Shown piece by piece: positions 46,365 to 55,447 of a stretch of DNA of 64,000 nucleotides (position 1 is its first letter; the number at the start of each line of letters is the position of its first letter). The position numbers were made by a program, and so were the translations under genes. The stretch lies in NCBI RefSeq assembly GCF_024749285.1, contig NZ_CP087196.1, forward strand, positions 1,736,001 to 1,800,000. The letters run 5' to 3'. This DNA comes from Pseudomonas sp. B21-015. GTDB taxonomy: Bacteria; Pseudomonadota; Gammaproteobacteria; Pseudomonadales; Pseudomonadaceae. Below the pieces are notes generated by a model, which saw nothing but the letters and a program-made list of their open reading frames with translations, had not been told where the DNA came from and did not search any database.

Positions 46365-48488
46365 TTAAAACTCCAGCTCCGCGCTGAAGTAGAGCACCCG
46401 GCGCTCGTCGTAGTTGTTGTCGACGAAAGTGGTGGGCTGATTGTCGAGGCGTTGCTGGAGGATCCCGGCCAGCTCCAGATTGGCCTTGCCCAGGCCAATG
46501 CGTTTGGCGATGCGGGTATCGACCCGTTCGAAGCGGTAACCGTTGAGGGCGTCGGCGCCATAGTAGAAGAGCGCGCTGTTCCAGCCGTGGCCCCAGTTAC
46601 GCAGCCAACCGGCGGAGCCGCTGTTGCGCGCCGTCTGTTGTGCATCCAACGGATTGCTCGCCTCGGCATCGACGTAGGCATAGGTCAGGCGCAGACGGTC
46701 AGCGCTGCTGACGCGCCAGTCCAGCTGGGTTTCAGTCCCGGAGTATCTGGAGCTGTTCGAGTTGCTGGCAATGTACTGATTGTTGCGCAGCGGTTCGCTG
46801 ATCATGCCGTTGATTTCGTCGTAGAACAGCTTTACATCGACCGTCAGCCCCCGCTCTGCGAAGTAGCCGTTGTAGCCCAGCTCCCGGGAGCGCATGCGTT
46901 CCTGTTCGAGGTCGCCCGGGCCACGGGTCCTGACGAAATAGCGGGCGCTGGTCTGGCCGTAGGTACTTGGCTGCAGGTTGGTCACCTGGTAGCTCCAGTT
47001 GACGTTGTTCTCGAACATGTCTGGTGAGCGTATGGCTTCCGAATACACCGCGCGCAAACCGTGACGCGGGTTGATCAGGTAATTGACCGCCACCCGTGGG
47101 GTCAGCGAGCTACCGGTCAACTGCGTGTCTTCGAACATCGCACCGCCTTGCAGCAACCAGTGCTCGGTGGCGCGCCACTCGAGTTGGCCGAACGCTCGCC
47201 AGGTGGTGTCGTCGAGCTTGCCATTGAAGTAGGTCTCGGAATCTGCCCGGTCGTAACGATAGTTCATGCCGCTGACCAGCCGCAGACTGTCGGACAGGCT
47301 GAGCGTGTCTTGCAGTTCGAGGTCGTAGCGTGATTCCCGGGCGCTCTGGTCAATGTCGCCGCAGAGGGTTTGCCGGGCGCCGTTTTGCCATTGCCTCAGT
47401 ACCTGATTGCCCAGCGCACGTTCAGCCGCAGTCCCTGCCGGTGCGCCGGAACCGGTGTAGCGCTCCATGTTGCGCGCCAGGCGTTCGGCGTAGTTCGGAT
47501 TGAGTTGCCACAGTTCGGTCAGTTCCGGGCTGAACGAGACCTCGGCATCGCAGGCACGCCAGGTCTGCTGACGATCCCAGTGCTGCGCCGAGCCTTGAAT
47601 ATAAAGGCTGTGATCGGGATTGATGTCCAGGTTCCAGCGCATCGAGCCGGCGTAGTCCTTGGCGATGACGTCGGAATTATTCCCGGCGGCGGTAATCCCT
47701 GAGAATACCGGGCGGTAGGTATACGGCCGCTGGTTGGTCCCGTCCTTGGCATTCAGTTGCCAATCGACGCTCTGGTTTTCGTTGAGCGTCTGGCTGACGG
47801 CAAGGCTGAAGCGGTTCAAGCGGCGGCTGTCGCGGTAATCGGCGCCGGTGCGGTTCGAGTCGAAGCCATCATCTTGCTGGCCGGACAGCGACAGACGCAA
47901 GTCGCCGCTGCCCCAGCCCTTGCCCTGGCTGGCGTAGAAGTCGTTGATACCGCGCTGGCCACGGGTGAGTTTCAGCCGCGTGCCGTGGCTGTCGGCCGGC
48001 TTGCGGGTGATGATATTGACCACTGCCATCAGCGCGTTGGCGCCGTAGCTGACGGTGTTCGGGCCACGAAAAACCTCGATGCGCTCGATGTCTTCCATGG
48101 CCACCGGAATATCGCTCCAGTCCACCGTGGCCAGGCCTGCGCGGTACACCGAGCGGCCGTCGATCAGCACTTGCATGCGCCGGGCTTCACTGGCGTTGGT
48201 GCCGTGGTAGTTCACCGCCGCCTGATTGCCGCTGATATTGCCGACCATCATCCCCGGCACCAGCCGCAGCAATTCGCTGATGTCCCGCGCGCCACTGGCG
48301 GTGATCAGTTCGCTGTCGATCACCGTCATGCTGCCCGGCACCGCGGCCGGCGACTGTTTCAAGCGCGTTGCCGTCAGCACTTGCGGCAACGGATCGTTGT
48401 CGAGGAACAGGTCGTCGGCCAGCAATGGCGAGCTGAACATCAGCGCCAGAACCAGCGGCGAGCGAGAGGAGGGAGAGCCAAAAGACAC
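46365..48488 (-). CDS. TonB-dependent outer-membrane receptor
   Basis: A ligand-gated outer-membrane porin. The 707-residue protein has a signal peptide ending LLA (about residue 24), a TonB-box-like DDLFLDNDPLPQVLTATR, a plug domain (about residues 40-150 with RIEVFRGPNTVSYGANALMAVVNIITRKP), and a 22-strand barrel ending in phenylalanine (FSAELEF). There is no N-terminal STN signalling domain. It leads a three-gene operon with the binding protein and hybrid kinase. The substrate is unknown. Confidence 0.88.
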   Translation of the reverse strand: MSFGSPSSRSPLVLALMFSSPLLADDLFLDNDPLPQVLTATRLKQSPAAVPGSMTVIDSELITASGARDISELLRLVPGMMVGNISGNQAAVNYHGTNASEARRMQVLIDGRSVYRAGLATVDWSDIPVAMEDIERIEVFRGPNTVSYGANALMAVVNIITRKPADSHGTRLKLTRGQRGINDFYASQGKGWGSGDLRLSLSGQQDDGFDSNRTGADYRDSRRLNRFSLAVSQTLNENQSVDWQLNAKDGTNQRPYTYRPVFSGITAAGNNSDVIAKDYAGSMRWNLDINPDHSLYIQGSAQHWDRQQTWRACDAEVSFSPELTELWQLNPNYAERLARNMERYTGSGAPAGTAAERALGNQVLRQWQNGARQTLCGDIDQSARESRYDLELQDTLSLSDSLRLVSGMNYRYDRADSETYFNGKLDDTTWRAFGQLEWRATEHWLLQGGAMFEDTQLTGSSLTPRVAVNYLINPRHGLRAVYSEAIRSPDMFENNVNWSYQVTNLQPSTYGQTSARYFVRTRGPGDLEQERMRSRELGYNGYFAERGLTVDVKLFYDEINGMISEPLRNNQYIASNSNSSRYSGTETQLDWRVSSADRLRLTYAYVDAEASNPLDAQQTARNSGSAGWLRNWGHGWNSALFYYGADALNGYRFERVDTRIAKRIGLGKANLELAGILQQRLDNQPTTFVDNNYDERRVLYFSAELEF

Positions 48489-48525
48489 GGCACAGCCTTG
48501 ATAGTGATTAGTTGGCGCGCATGTT

Positions 48526-48575
48526 AACCGAGCACAACGACTTTTCCAGTCACGTTGTGGACATTTTCCTCGGTT
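48526..48575. promoter_or_regulatory. Nested inverted repeat upstream of the TonB receptor gene
   Basis: AACCGAG-CACAACG (48526-48539) pairs with CGTTGTG (48553-48559) and, after 9 nt, CTCGGTT (48569-48575). Both 7-bp arms are perfect. On the minus strand this would form a bulged hairpin about 40-90 nt before the receptor start, or two overlapping operators. Confidence 0.45.
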
Positions 48576-48641
48576 TTGTTGGTCTTCTTCCTACAAGTGC
48601 CGGTATTTGATGCAGGGGCTGGCCGCCACTGGGCCGCTCCG

Positions 48642-48647
48642 TATAAT
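48642..48647 (+). promoter_or_regulatory. -10 element of gpsA
   Basis: A perfect TATAAT lies 37 nt before the gpsA start. No good -35 was seen at the usual spacing. Confidence 0.45.
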
Positions 48648-48684
48648 GCCGGCATCGCCACTGGTATGGATTAACGGATTGCAT

Positions 48685-49710
48685 ATGACTGAACAGCGCC
48701 CAATTGCGGTCCTGGGAGGCGGAAGTTTTGGTACCGCCGTGGCTAATCTGCTGGCCGAGAACGGGCATCAGGTCCGACTGTGGATGCGTGACCCCGAGCA
48801 GGCGGAGGCCATTCGGGTCGATCGCGAGAACCCGCGTTACCTCAAAGGCATCAAGATTCTTGCGGCGGTGGAGGCGGTCACGGACCTGCAAGCCACCCTG
48901 GAGGCCTGTGACCTGTGCTTCGTCGCGCTGCCGTCCAGCGCGCTGCGTTCGGTGCTGGCACCCCACGCCCAGCTTTTGAGCGGAAAGCTGCTGGTGAGCC
49001 TGACCAAAGGCATCGAAGCCCACACGTTCAAGCTGATGAGCCAAATCCTTGAAGACATCGCCCCGCAAGCGCGCATTGGCGTGCTGTCCGGGCCGAACCT
49101 GGCCCGTGAAGTGGCCGAACACGCGCTGACCGCCACGGTGGTCGCCAGCGAAGACGAAGAGCTTTGCCAGCGGGTCCAGGCTGCGTTGCATGGCCGCACC
49201 TTTCGCGTGTACGCCAGCGCCGACCGCTTTGGCGTGGAGCTGGGCGGGGCGCTGAAAAACGTCTACGCAATCATCGCCGGCATGGCGGTGGCATTGGGGA
49301 TGGGTGAAAACACCAAGAGCATGCTGATCACCCGGGCACTGGCGGAAATGACCCGGTTCGCGGTGAACCAGGGCGCGAATCCGATGACTTTCCTGGGCCT
49401 GGCGGGCGTCGGCGATTTGATCGTCACCTGCTCGTCGCCGAAAAGCCGCAATTATCAGGTCGGGTTTGCCCTCGGCCAGGGCTTGAGCCTGGAGGACGCG
49501 GTGACGCGTCTGGGCGAAGTCGCCGAAGGTGTGAACACCCTCAAGGTGCTCAAGGCCAAGGCGCAGGAAGTAGGTGTGTATATGCCGCTGGTCGCCGGAT
49601 TGCACGCGATTCTGTTCGAAGGGCGCACGCTTGATCAGGTGATTGGGTTGTTGATGCGTGGTGAACCGAAAACCGACGTGGACTTTATTTCCACCAGTGG
49701 TTTCAACTGA
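48685..49710 (+). CDS. gpsA: Glycerol-3-phosphate dehydrogenase [NAD(P)+]
   Basis: GpsA reduces dihydroxyacetone phosphate to glycerol-3-phosphate for phospholipid synthesis. The 341-residue protein has the dinucleotide motif [17 protein letters not shown], the lysine in [19 protein letters not shown], the catalytic [12 protein letters not shown] block, and GLGDL-like [12 protein letters not shown]. The start [15 protein letters not shown] matches the family; the longer open frame upstream overlaps the promoter. Confidence 0.96.
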   Translation: MTEQRPIAVLGGGSFGTAVANLLAENGHQVRLWMRDPEQAEAIRVDRENPRYLKGIKILAAVEAVTDLQATLEACDLCFVALPSSALRSVLAPHAQLLSGKLLVSLTKGIEAHTFKLMSQILEDIAPQARIGVLSGPNLAREVAEHALTATVVASEDEELCQRVQAALHGRTFRVYASADRFGVELGGALKNVYAIIAGMAVALGMGENTKSMLITRALAEMTRFAVNQGANPMTFLGLAGVGDLIVTCSSPKSRNYQVGFALGQGLSLEDAVTRLGEVAEGVNTLKVLKAKAQEVGVYMPLVAGLHAILFEGRTLDQVIGLLMRGEPKTDVDFISTSGFN

Positions 49711-49745
49711 GCACTTAACCGAGACGAGCAGGGAGCGAGACAGAC

Positions 49746-50093
49746 ATGAACGATCCAAAAGTAGAAGCCAAGTACGAATCCATCCTGCTGCGGGTGCTGT
49801 GGATGATTGTCTATGTGCTGGTCTGGCAAGTGGCGCAATTGATCCTCGGCGCAGTGGTGCTGGTGCAGCTGATCTATCGTTTGATATATGGCGCGCCGAG
49901 CGCCAGCCTGATGAATTTCGGCGACAGCCTGAGCCAGTTTCTGGCACAGATCGGTCGTTTCGGCAGCTTTCACAGCGACCAGAAGCCCTGGCCGTTCGCC
50001 GACTGGCCAGCGCCGCGTACACCGGAAGGTGAAGCCCCGCACGTTGTGGCGCCGACACCGCATCCGGCCCGAGATGAGGAACCGAAACTATGA
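49746..50093 (+). CDS. DUF4389 membrane protein
   Basis: A 115-residue protein with an extended hydrophobic segment at about residues 15-47 (LLRVLWMIVYVLVWQVAQLI and following), an amphipathic middle, and a Pro/Glu-rich tail. This matches the DUF4389 pattern. A GGGAGC site precedes the ATG, and its end overlaps sixA by 4 nt, so the gpsA-DUF4389-sixA genes form an operon. Function unknown. Confidence 0.8.
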   Translation: MNDPKVEAKYESILLRVLWMIVYVLVWQVAQLILGAVVLVQLIYRLIYGAPSASLMNFGDSLSQFLAQIGRFGSFHSDQKPWPFADWPAPRTPEGEAPHVVAPTPHPARDEEPKL

Positions 50094-50542
50094 AACTCTG
50101 GGTATTGCGTCATGGTGAAGCCGAACCTCACGGTACTCGCCCGGACTCCGAGCGGGCACTGACCGCCCACGGTCGTGAAGAGGTGTTGCGTGCCGCAGCC
50201 GAATTGATCGGCCAGCCGCTCACTGCCATTTATGCCAGCCCTTATCATCGAGCGCAGGAGACGGCAGAAATTGTGCGTACGGCGCTGAATTTCGCGCCGG
50301 AGATTCGCACGGTCGACTGGCTCAAGCCCGACAACTATCCGCAAGCGGTGGCGGAGCAGTTGGTGTCCGTGGATCACGCGCTGCTGGTCAGCCATAACCC
50401 GCTGGTCGGTAACCTGCTGGGCTATTTGCAGCATGGTCATGTGCAGGCCCCGGAGAAAGTCGGCACAGCCGGGCTGGCGGAGCTCGAGGGCGACGAACTG
50501 CTGGTCGGGGCGATGAAGCTCAACGGCATCAAACACCCGTAG
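50090..50542 (+). CDS. sixA: Phosphohistidine phosphatase SixA
   Basis: SixA removes phosphate from histidine phosphocarriers. The 150-residue histidine-phosphatase fold has the catalytic LRHGEAEP (H8), an arginine in ASPYHRAQETAE, and the second histidine in LLVSHNPLVGNLL. The start overlaps the DUF4389 stop (ATGA). Candidate targets in Pseudomonas include PTS or Hpt proteins, but the sequence does not show which. Confidence 0.92.
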   Translation: MKLWVLRHGEAEPHGTRPDSERALTAHGREEVLRAAAELIGQPLTAIYASPYHRAQETAEIVRTALNFAPEIRTVDWLKPDNYPQAVAEQLVSVDHALLVSHNPLVGNLLGYLQHGHVQAPEKVGTAGLAELEGDELLVGAMKLNGIKHP

Positions 50543-50563
50543 ACCCTGAAGAAACCGGGCTAA

Positions 50564-50580
50564 TGTGGGAGCGGCTGTGG
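50564..50580. repeat. REP fragment at a deletion border
   Basis: TGTGGGAGCGGCTGTGG is the left half of a family A-like palindrome, joined directly to the truncated synthetase remnant. A related half (TGTGGGAGTCGTTGTGG) occurs near 60103. Confidence 0.5.
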
Positions 50581-50584
50581 CTAG

Positions 50585-51070
50585 GGGCTCACCGAAGATG
50601 GCTTCCTGCGCACCGGTGACCAGGGCGAGGAAGATGCCGAAGGCAACCTGCGCCTGACCGGGCGCCTGAAGGAAATCTTCAAAACCAGCAAAGGCAAGTA
50701 CGTCGCCCCGGTACCGATCGAGAATCGTCTGGCGGTGCACTCGCGGATCGAACAAGTGTGTGTGGTCGGCGATGGCCTGAGCGCACCGCTGGGGTTGTGC
50801 GTGTTGTCGACGGTCGGTCAGCGGGACGCCAGCGCAGCGACGAGGGCGGGCCTGCATTCAAGCCTGGAAAAGCTGCTGGAGGAGGTTAACGGCGCCCTTG
50901 ATAAGCATGAGCGCTTGCACCGACTGGTGGTAGTCAAGGACAGTTGGGCGGTGGAGAACGGCTTCCTGACGCCGACCCTGAAGATCAAGCGCAACATGAT
51001 CGAAGCCGCTTACGGCGCGCGGTTCGAAGAATGGAGCGAGCGTAGCGAAGCGGTGCTGTGGCAGGATTGA
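50585..51070 (+). pseudogene. 5'-truncated AMP-binding acyl-CoA synthetase remnant
   Basis: The open frame encodes only the C-terminal part of a long-chain acyl-CoA/AMP-binding synthetase. It contains the DGFLRTGD motif, the A8-type GRLKEIFKTSKGKYVAPVPIE hinge, and a C-terminal subdomain ending KIKRNMIEAAYG. Upstream the frame closes at TAG (50582-50584) and runs into a REP fragment. The large N-terminal AMP-binding domain, several hundred residues, is missing. The fragment cannot be catalytic; it precedes the thioesterase that normally accompanies the full gene. Confidence 0.85.
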
Positions 51071-51102
51071 GCGACGAACAACACCCACAAAGGAACGCAA
51101 CG

Positions 51103-51546
51103 ATGAGTCTGTGGCGCACCATTCCCAACGTCGAGCAGTTGAACGCAATTCAGAAAAATACCATCGGCGAAGTGCTGGATATTCGCTTCGAAGCCTTCGA
51201 TGACGAGTCCCTGACCGCGAGCATGGTCATCGACCATCGCACGCACCAGCCTTATGGCTTGTTGCATGGTGGTGCTTCGGTGGTGCTGGCCGAAACCGTC
51301 GGCTCGATGGCCAGTTATCTGTGCATCGACGCCAGCAAGTTTTATTGCGTAGGCCTGGAAATCAACGCCAACCATTTGCGCGGGCTGCGCAGCGGGCGAG
51401 TGACGGCAGTGGCCAAGGCGATTCACATTGGTCGCACCACCCATGTCTGGGATATCCGTTTGAGCAGCGATGAGGGCAAGGCCAGTTGCGTATCGCGGCT
51501 GACCATGGCGGTTGTTCCGTTGGGGGAACAACCGCCGTCTCGTTGA
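51103..51546 (+). CDS. Hotdog-fold acyl-CoA thioesterase (PaaI/MenI-like)
   Basis: The 147-residue protein begins MSLWRTIPNVEQLN and has the hotdog motif PYGLLHGGASVVLAETVGS with catalytic glutamate near residue 64, and the GLEINANHLRGLRSGRV and HIGRTTHVWDIRL strands. It resembles YdiI/EntH thioesterases. An AAAGGAA site precedes the ATG. It lies 32 nt after the synthetase remnant; probably an intact survivor of a two-gene acyl-CoA unit. Confidence 0.88.
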   Translation: MSLWRTIPNVEQLNAIQKNTIGEVLDIRFEAFDDESLTASMVIDHRTHQPYGLLHGGASVVLAETVGSMASYLCIDASKFYCVGLEINANHLRGLRSGRVTAVAKAIHIGRTTHVWDIRLSSDEGKASCVSRLTMAVVPLGEQPPSR

Positions 51547-51566
51547 TAGCGATACAGCCGCTGCGT

Positions 51567-54416
51567 TCACATGTGTGTCATCTGATGGGGCAGATTGGAT
51601 CGTGAATAGCTGCGCTGCCTGCGCGTCGTCTCGCTGGTGACGTAGAAAATTTCGGTGGCTGCCGGGTCATCGGTCGCATTGCTTGAAACTGGCACGTTCT
51701 CTCGGGTGATACCGGCGCCGACCGTGTTCATTTCCAGATCCCAGGACGTTTGCCCCAGTTCTGCACTCAAGCCGGGTGTCGCGGTGGTCACGAAGGTCGA
51801 TCGCAAGTCGCCGATGGCATTGCCGACCGCCCGCGTCATCGCAGCTTGAGTGTTTGCGTCCAATGCGCTGTATCCAGGAATCTGTGCGACGGCCAGATTG
51901 GCTAACTGTCCCAGGGAGGAAAAGAAATGCCGGCTGCTGAATCCGACGATGGCTTTGTTCGGGTCGAATGTCGGCCCACTGCCTTTGGACGGCTTGGTTG
52001 GCGTTCCACGCAATCCCCTCACGGCAGAGGCACCGGCCGCACCGACTGCCGTCGCAGTAGCACCGACCAGGGTCGACTGTAGGGCTTTACCCACGCTTTC
52101 ATTCCCGAACAGCGTCGCGCCACCATACCCCACTGCTGCTCCGGCGGTGCCCACGGCGCCCATACTGGCCAGTCCGGTTACGAAGTCTGCACGGCCGACA
52201 GAGGGATTGCTCGGGCCGGCATTTGCAAAGTATTGGGATGACAGTTCGCGAAACACCGTCCCGAAAGCTCCGCCGATCTGAGCGGCAGCAGCTGTATTGC
52301 CTTTTGGATTGAGGGTTCCGAGCAAGGAAGGCGCAGCCCCCAGAGCTGCACCAAGGGCAGCGCCGCCGACTTTCGCCATGAGAGGCCCCCAGCTGGAGGG
52401 ATCGTCGACGGAAACTCCGGATTGAGCCCAGTTAGCGCTCGCATACCCGCTGATGCCGCCTGAAATCGCGCCCGCTGTGGCGCCGGCAGCAGTCACTGCC
52501 ACGTTCATGGGCGACATAAGCGTGGTCATTGCATATTGCACGGTGGCGGCGATCAAGGCGCTTGCAAGTTCTCGGGCCGCCGTCGCACCGGCCGCCATGG
52601 CGGTGTCGAGCCCAGCCAGGCCCTGAACATCGACAAACCTGACCGGATTGCCGTGCACCATGGCAAACAGATTCCAGCCATCGGCAGTGCCTGCCGGGTC
52701 GGGGTTGAGCCAGCGCCCCCACCAGTGGGCGTAGTAACGTTGTCCGTAGTAATACAGTCCGGTGGCATCACGTTCCTGGCCTGAGTATCGCCGGGTCTTA
52801 TAGCTGGCCTGTACTTTGTCCGGGCCGGCCCACCATGAAGTGCCACCGTAGGGGTAGTACATTTCCTCGCTGATCAGTTCGGCGTGTTGACCGAGTTCCA
52901 ATGTACTGGAGCCCAAATGATTGCTCAGGCTGTAACGATACTGATCGGCGTTGCCACTGCCTGGCTCCCAATGCAGAACCTGTACCGCGCAGCGTCCGGC
53001 CTGGACCAAAATGACATGTAGAACTTCTTCGGGAGATGTACGGATTTCCAGCCCTGGTAAATAGCGCACTTCATGCGTTCGCGTTGATGAACCGCCTTGA
53101 GTGACGCGAATTTTGCGCTTGCGCTGACCAGACTCGTCGTAAAGGTAGATTTCGCTGTCATTGGGTGCGTTCTCGCGCACCACTTGATCGACCTGCCGCA
53201 GACGGTTGTTCAGGCTCCAGGTCAGATTCTGGCCCGCCATCAACTCCCTTTTGTTGCCGTTGGCATCGAATCCGGCGGTGATTTCACTCTCGTCGGGCAG
53301 CCCGCCGTCAGCCTTTTGCGCCAGTCCCCGATTGCTGTATTTCGAAATCGCCGTCTGCTGTGTCCAGCTGTGGCTGGCAGCGTTGTGAACCAGTGTCGTG
53401 AGGTTGCCGGCACAATCGTAGGTATAGGTCTGGCGGTAATTTTCCAGCTGCCCCGGGTCGGGAGGGGAAACAAAGACCGGCTCCTGAGGACCGTTCTGGC
53501 TATTGACCCGCTGCCAGCCGTTTGCCTCTATCAGTTGATACAAACTGTTGTAGGTGAAAGTGTTGGTCGGTTCGATCTTCTGGTTGCGAAAAAACGGGTG
53601 CGCTGAGCCGCATCTTTGATGCTGAGGATATTGCCGGAGCGATTTGTCTTGCGATTGCCCGGCGAGCTTCAAGCGAACCTGACCGAGTTGGCCGGCGATG
53701 TTCAGATCTGAATACTGGACGTTGCCTTGTGCATCTTCCTGGCTGACCATGAGCCCCAGAGCATTGTAGAGGGTGCGGGTGGTCGCGCCGCTGCCGGGCT
53801 CGCTCAACCGGTTTCTTTCGGCTTCATCAATGGGCCAGTCCGGTTCGCCCAGCTCTTTGAGAAAATGTCGAGTCTGCGAGCTGACTCCGCCCGTCAGCGC
53901 GAAGTCAGTGAAGTGCACAGTGCCGGCGCTGTCGTCATGGCGGATCAATTGGCCGCATTGATTGCGCGAGGCAGATTCCGGAGTGTTGCCCCCATAGGTG
54001 TAAACCGAGCGGTTTCTTGCGGATGTGCCGTGAGCCTGTTCGACGGTTTTGACCGGGCGCAGCAACAGGTCGTATTCGGTTCGAACCTGAGTGAGCAGAC
54101 TGTCCCAGCCGATGAGGTTTTGACCGGCTACACCGGTCAGGGTCAGCCGGCTTCCCGCATCCACGCTGTCACTGTAGAGGGGCGTACCCGTGAGGCTGAA
54201 AACTGTCGTCAGGTTTGGCCGGGCGTCTGGCTCGGCCTCAAGCAGCTTGAACAGACGAGGGTCGCGGCTGATCGTCGGGCGACCTGCGGCATTATAGGAT
54301 TGACGGTAAATCCGAGGCTCTGCTGTCTTGCCGGGCGTGTCACGGTAGTAGGACACAGTGGCGACGTTGAGCCCTCGAGGATCTTTCACGGAGACTGTCG
54401 GGGTTTTTGTGTGCAT
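51567..54416 (-). CDS. RHS-repeat / TccC-like toxin protein with rearranged core
   Basis: The 949-residue product begins MHTKTPTVSVKDPRGLNVAT, a TccC-type insecticidal-toxin N terminus, has RHS/YD-type repeats (TYNSLYQLIEANGW, YDCAGNLTTLVHN, YRYSLSNHLGSSTLEL) and the core end (LYYYGQRYYAHWWGRWLNPDPAG, PVRFVDVQG). The C-terminal region of about 330 residues starts with Gly/Ala-rich hydrophobic stretches and ends in an unrecognised domain. A block of the core is missing and 16 codons at 53588-53635 are out of frame. CAGGAG precedes the chosen start. No immunity gene is visible. Function is uncertain. Confidence 0.8.
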   Translation of the reverse strand: MHTKTPTVSVKDPRGLNVATVSYYRDTPGKTAEPRIYRQSYNAAGRPTISRDPRLFKLLEAEPDARPNLTTVFSLTGTPLYSDSVDAGSRLTLTGVAGQNLIGWDSLLTQVRTEYDLLLRPVKTVEQAHGTSARNRSVYTYGGNTPESASRNQCGQLIRHDDSAGTVHFTDFALTGGVSSQTRHFLKELGEPDWPIDEAERNRLSEPGSGATTRTLYNALGLMVSQEDAQGNVQYSDLNIAGQLGQVRLKLAGQSQDKSLRQYPQHQRCGSAHPFFRNQKIEPTNTFTYNSLYQLIEANGWQRVNSQNGPQEPVFVSPPDPGQLENYRQTYTYDCAGNLTTLVHNAASHSWTQQTAISKYSNRGLAQKADGGLPDESEITAGFDANGNKRELMAGQNLTWSLNNRLRQVDQVVRENAPNDSEIYLYDESGQRKRKIRVTQGGSSTRTHEVRYLPGLEIRTSPEEVLHVILVQAGRCAVQVLHWEPGSGNADQYRYSLSNHLGSSTLELGQHAELISEEMYYPYGGTSWWAGPDKVQASYKTRRYSGQERDATGLYYYGQRYYAHWWGRWLNPDPAGTADGWNLFAMVHGNPVRFVDVQGLAGLDTAMAAGATAARELASALIAATVQYAMTTLMSPMNVAVTAAGATAGAISGGISGYASANWAQSGVSVDDPSSWGPLMAKVGGAALGAALGAAPSLLGTLNPKGNTAAAAQIGGAFGTVFRELSSQYFANAGPSNPSVGRADFVTGLASMGAVGTAGAAVGYGGATLFGNESVGKALQSTLVGATATAVGAAGASAVRGLRGTPTKPSKGSGPTFDPNKAIVGFSSRHFFSSLGQLANLAVAQIPGYSALDANTQAAMTRAVGNAIGDLRSTFVTTATPGLSAELGQTSWDLEMNTVGAGITRENVPVSSNATDDPAATEIFYVTSETTRRQRSYSRSNLPHQMTHM

Positions 54417-54640
54417 GGGAGCAGTCTCCTGAAAGAGCTTCGAATCGGGCATAGTTATTCGTAGTTGCTCCTGAAGTATCAACTGTCAGAAATGACAGGT
54501 AAGTGAGGTGTTCGACGAATGCCAGGATTGTTTTTCATCGACGAAACGACGCTGTCATCATTCCTGTCAGTTACGGTCATTGCTGTAGGACACAGTCTTA
54601 CGGACAATCACCCTCTGTTTTTTGCACATGGATCGCCGGT

Positions 54641-55447
54641 ATGTCGCAACAGGTGTTTTTCGCTCACGCCAACGGTTTCCCTTCGGCCACGTACGGCAAG
54701 TTGTTTGCCGCGCTGGCGCCGGAGTACCAAGTGGCGCATTTGGAGCAGCACGCCCATGACCCGCGTTTTCCGGCGGACGACAACTGGAACAATCTGGTGG
54801 ATGAGCTGATTCATCACCTCAAGCAGCAACCCGGGCCGGTCTGGGGCGTTGGCCACTCCTTCGGCGGCGTGCTGCACCTGCATGCCGCGTTGCGTTGCCC
54901 AGAGTTGTATCGCGGCGTGGTCATGCTCGATTCGCCGGTGCTGACCCGCGCCGATCAATGGGTGATCCGTGCCGCCAAACGCTTCGGTTTCATCGATCGC
55001 CTGACCCCGGCCGGTCGTACCCTGGGACGGCGGGAAGAGTTCGCCGATCTGGAGGCGGCCCGCCTGTATTTCGCTGGTAAAACCCTGTTTCGCGGCTTCG
55101 ATCCGGAATGCTTCGAGGCCTATCTTCAACATGGTTTGCAAAAGGTCGGCGACAAGCTGCGTCTGCGGTTCGACCCGGCCACGGAAATCAGCATCTACCG
55201 TGGCGTGCCCCATACCAGCCCCGGCAGTGCGCGGCAGCTGAAAGTGCCACTGGCGGTGGTTCGCGGGCACAAGAGCCGCGTGGTGATGCGCCATCACGCC
55301 CGTTCTGTCGGGCGCATGCCTCTGGGCGAGTCCTTGACCCTGCCCGGCGGCCACATGTTTCCTCTCGAACGTCCACAGGACACGGCCATGCTGCTGAAGA
55401 ATCTGTTCAGTCGCTGGGAAGGTCGCCGCCAACAGGAGTGCGCATGA
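54641..55447 (+). CDS. Alpha/beta hydrolase
   Basis: The 268-residue product has the nucleophile elbow GVGHSFGGVL (serine near residue 77), an aspartate in VVMLDSPV, and a C-terminal histidine in LPGGHMFPLERP, giving a full triad. MSQQVFFAHANGFPSATY is a typical start for this Pseudomonas subgroup. Its stop overlaps the next hydrolase (ATGA). The substrate is unknown. Confidence 0.85.
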   Translation: MSQQVFFAHANGFPSATYGKLFAALAPEYQVAHLEQHAHDPRFPADDNWNNLVDELIHHLKQQPGPVWGVGHSFGGVLHLHAALRCPELYRGVVMLDSPVLTRADQWVIRAAKRFGFIDRLTPAGRTLGRREEFADLEAARLYFAGKTLFRGFDPECFEAYLQHGLQKVGDKLRLRFDPATEISIYRGVPHTSPGSARQLKVPLAVVRGHKSRVVMRHHARSVGRMPLGESLTLPGGHMFPLERPQDTAMLLKNLFSRWEGRRQQECA

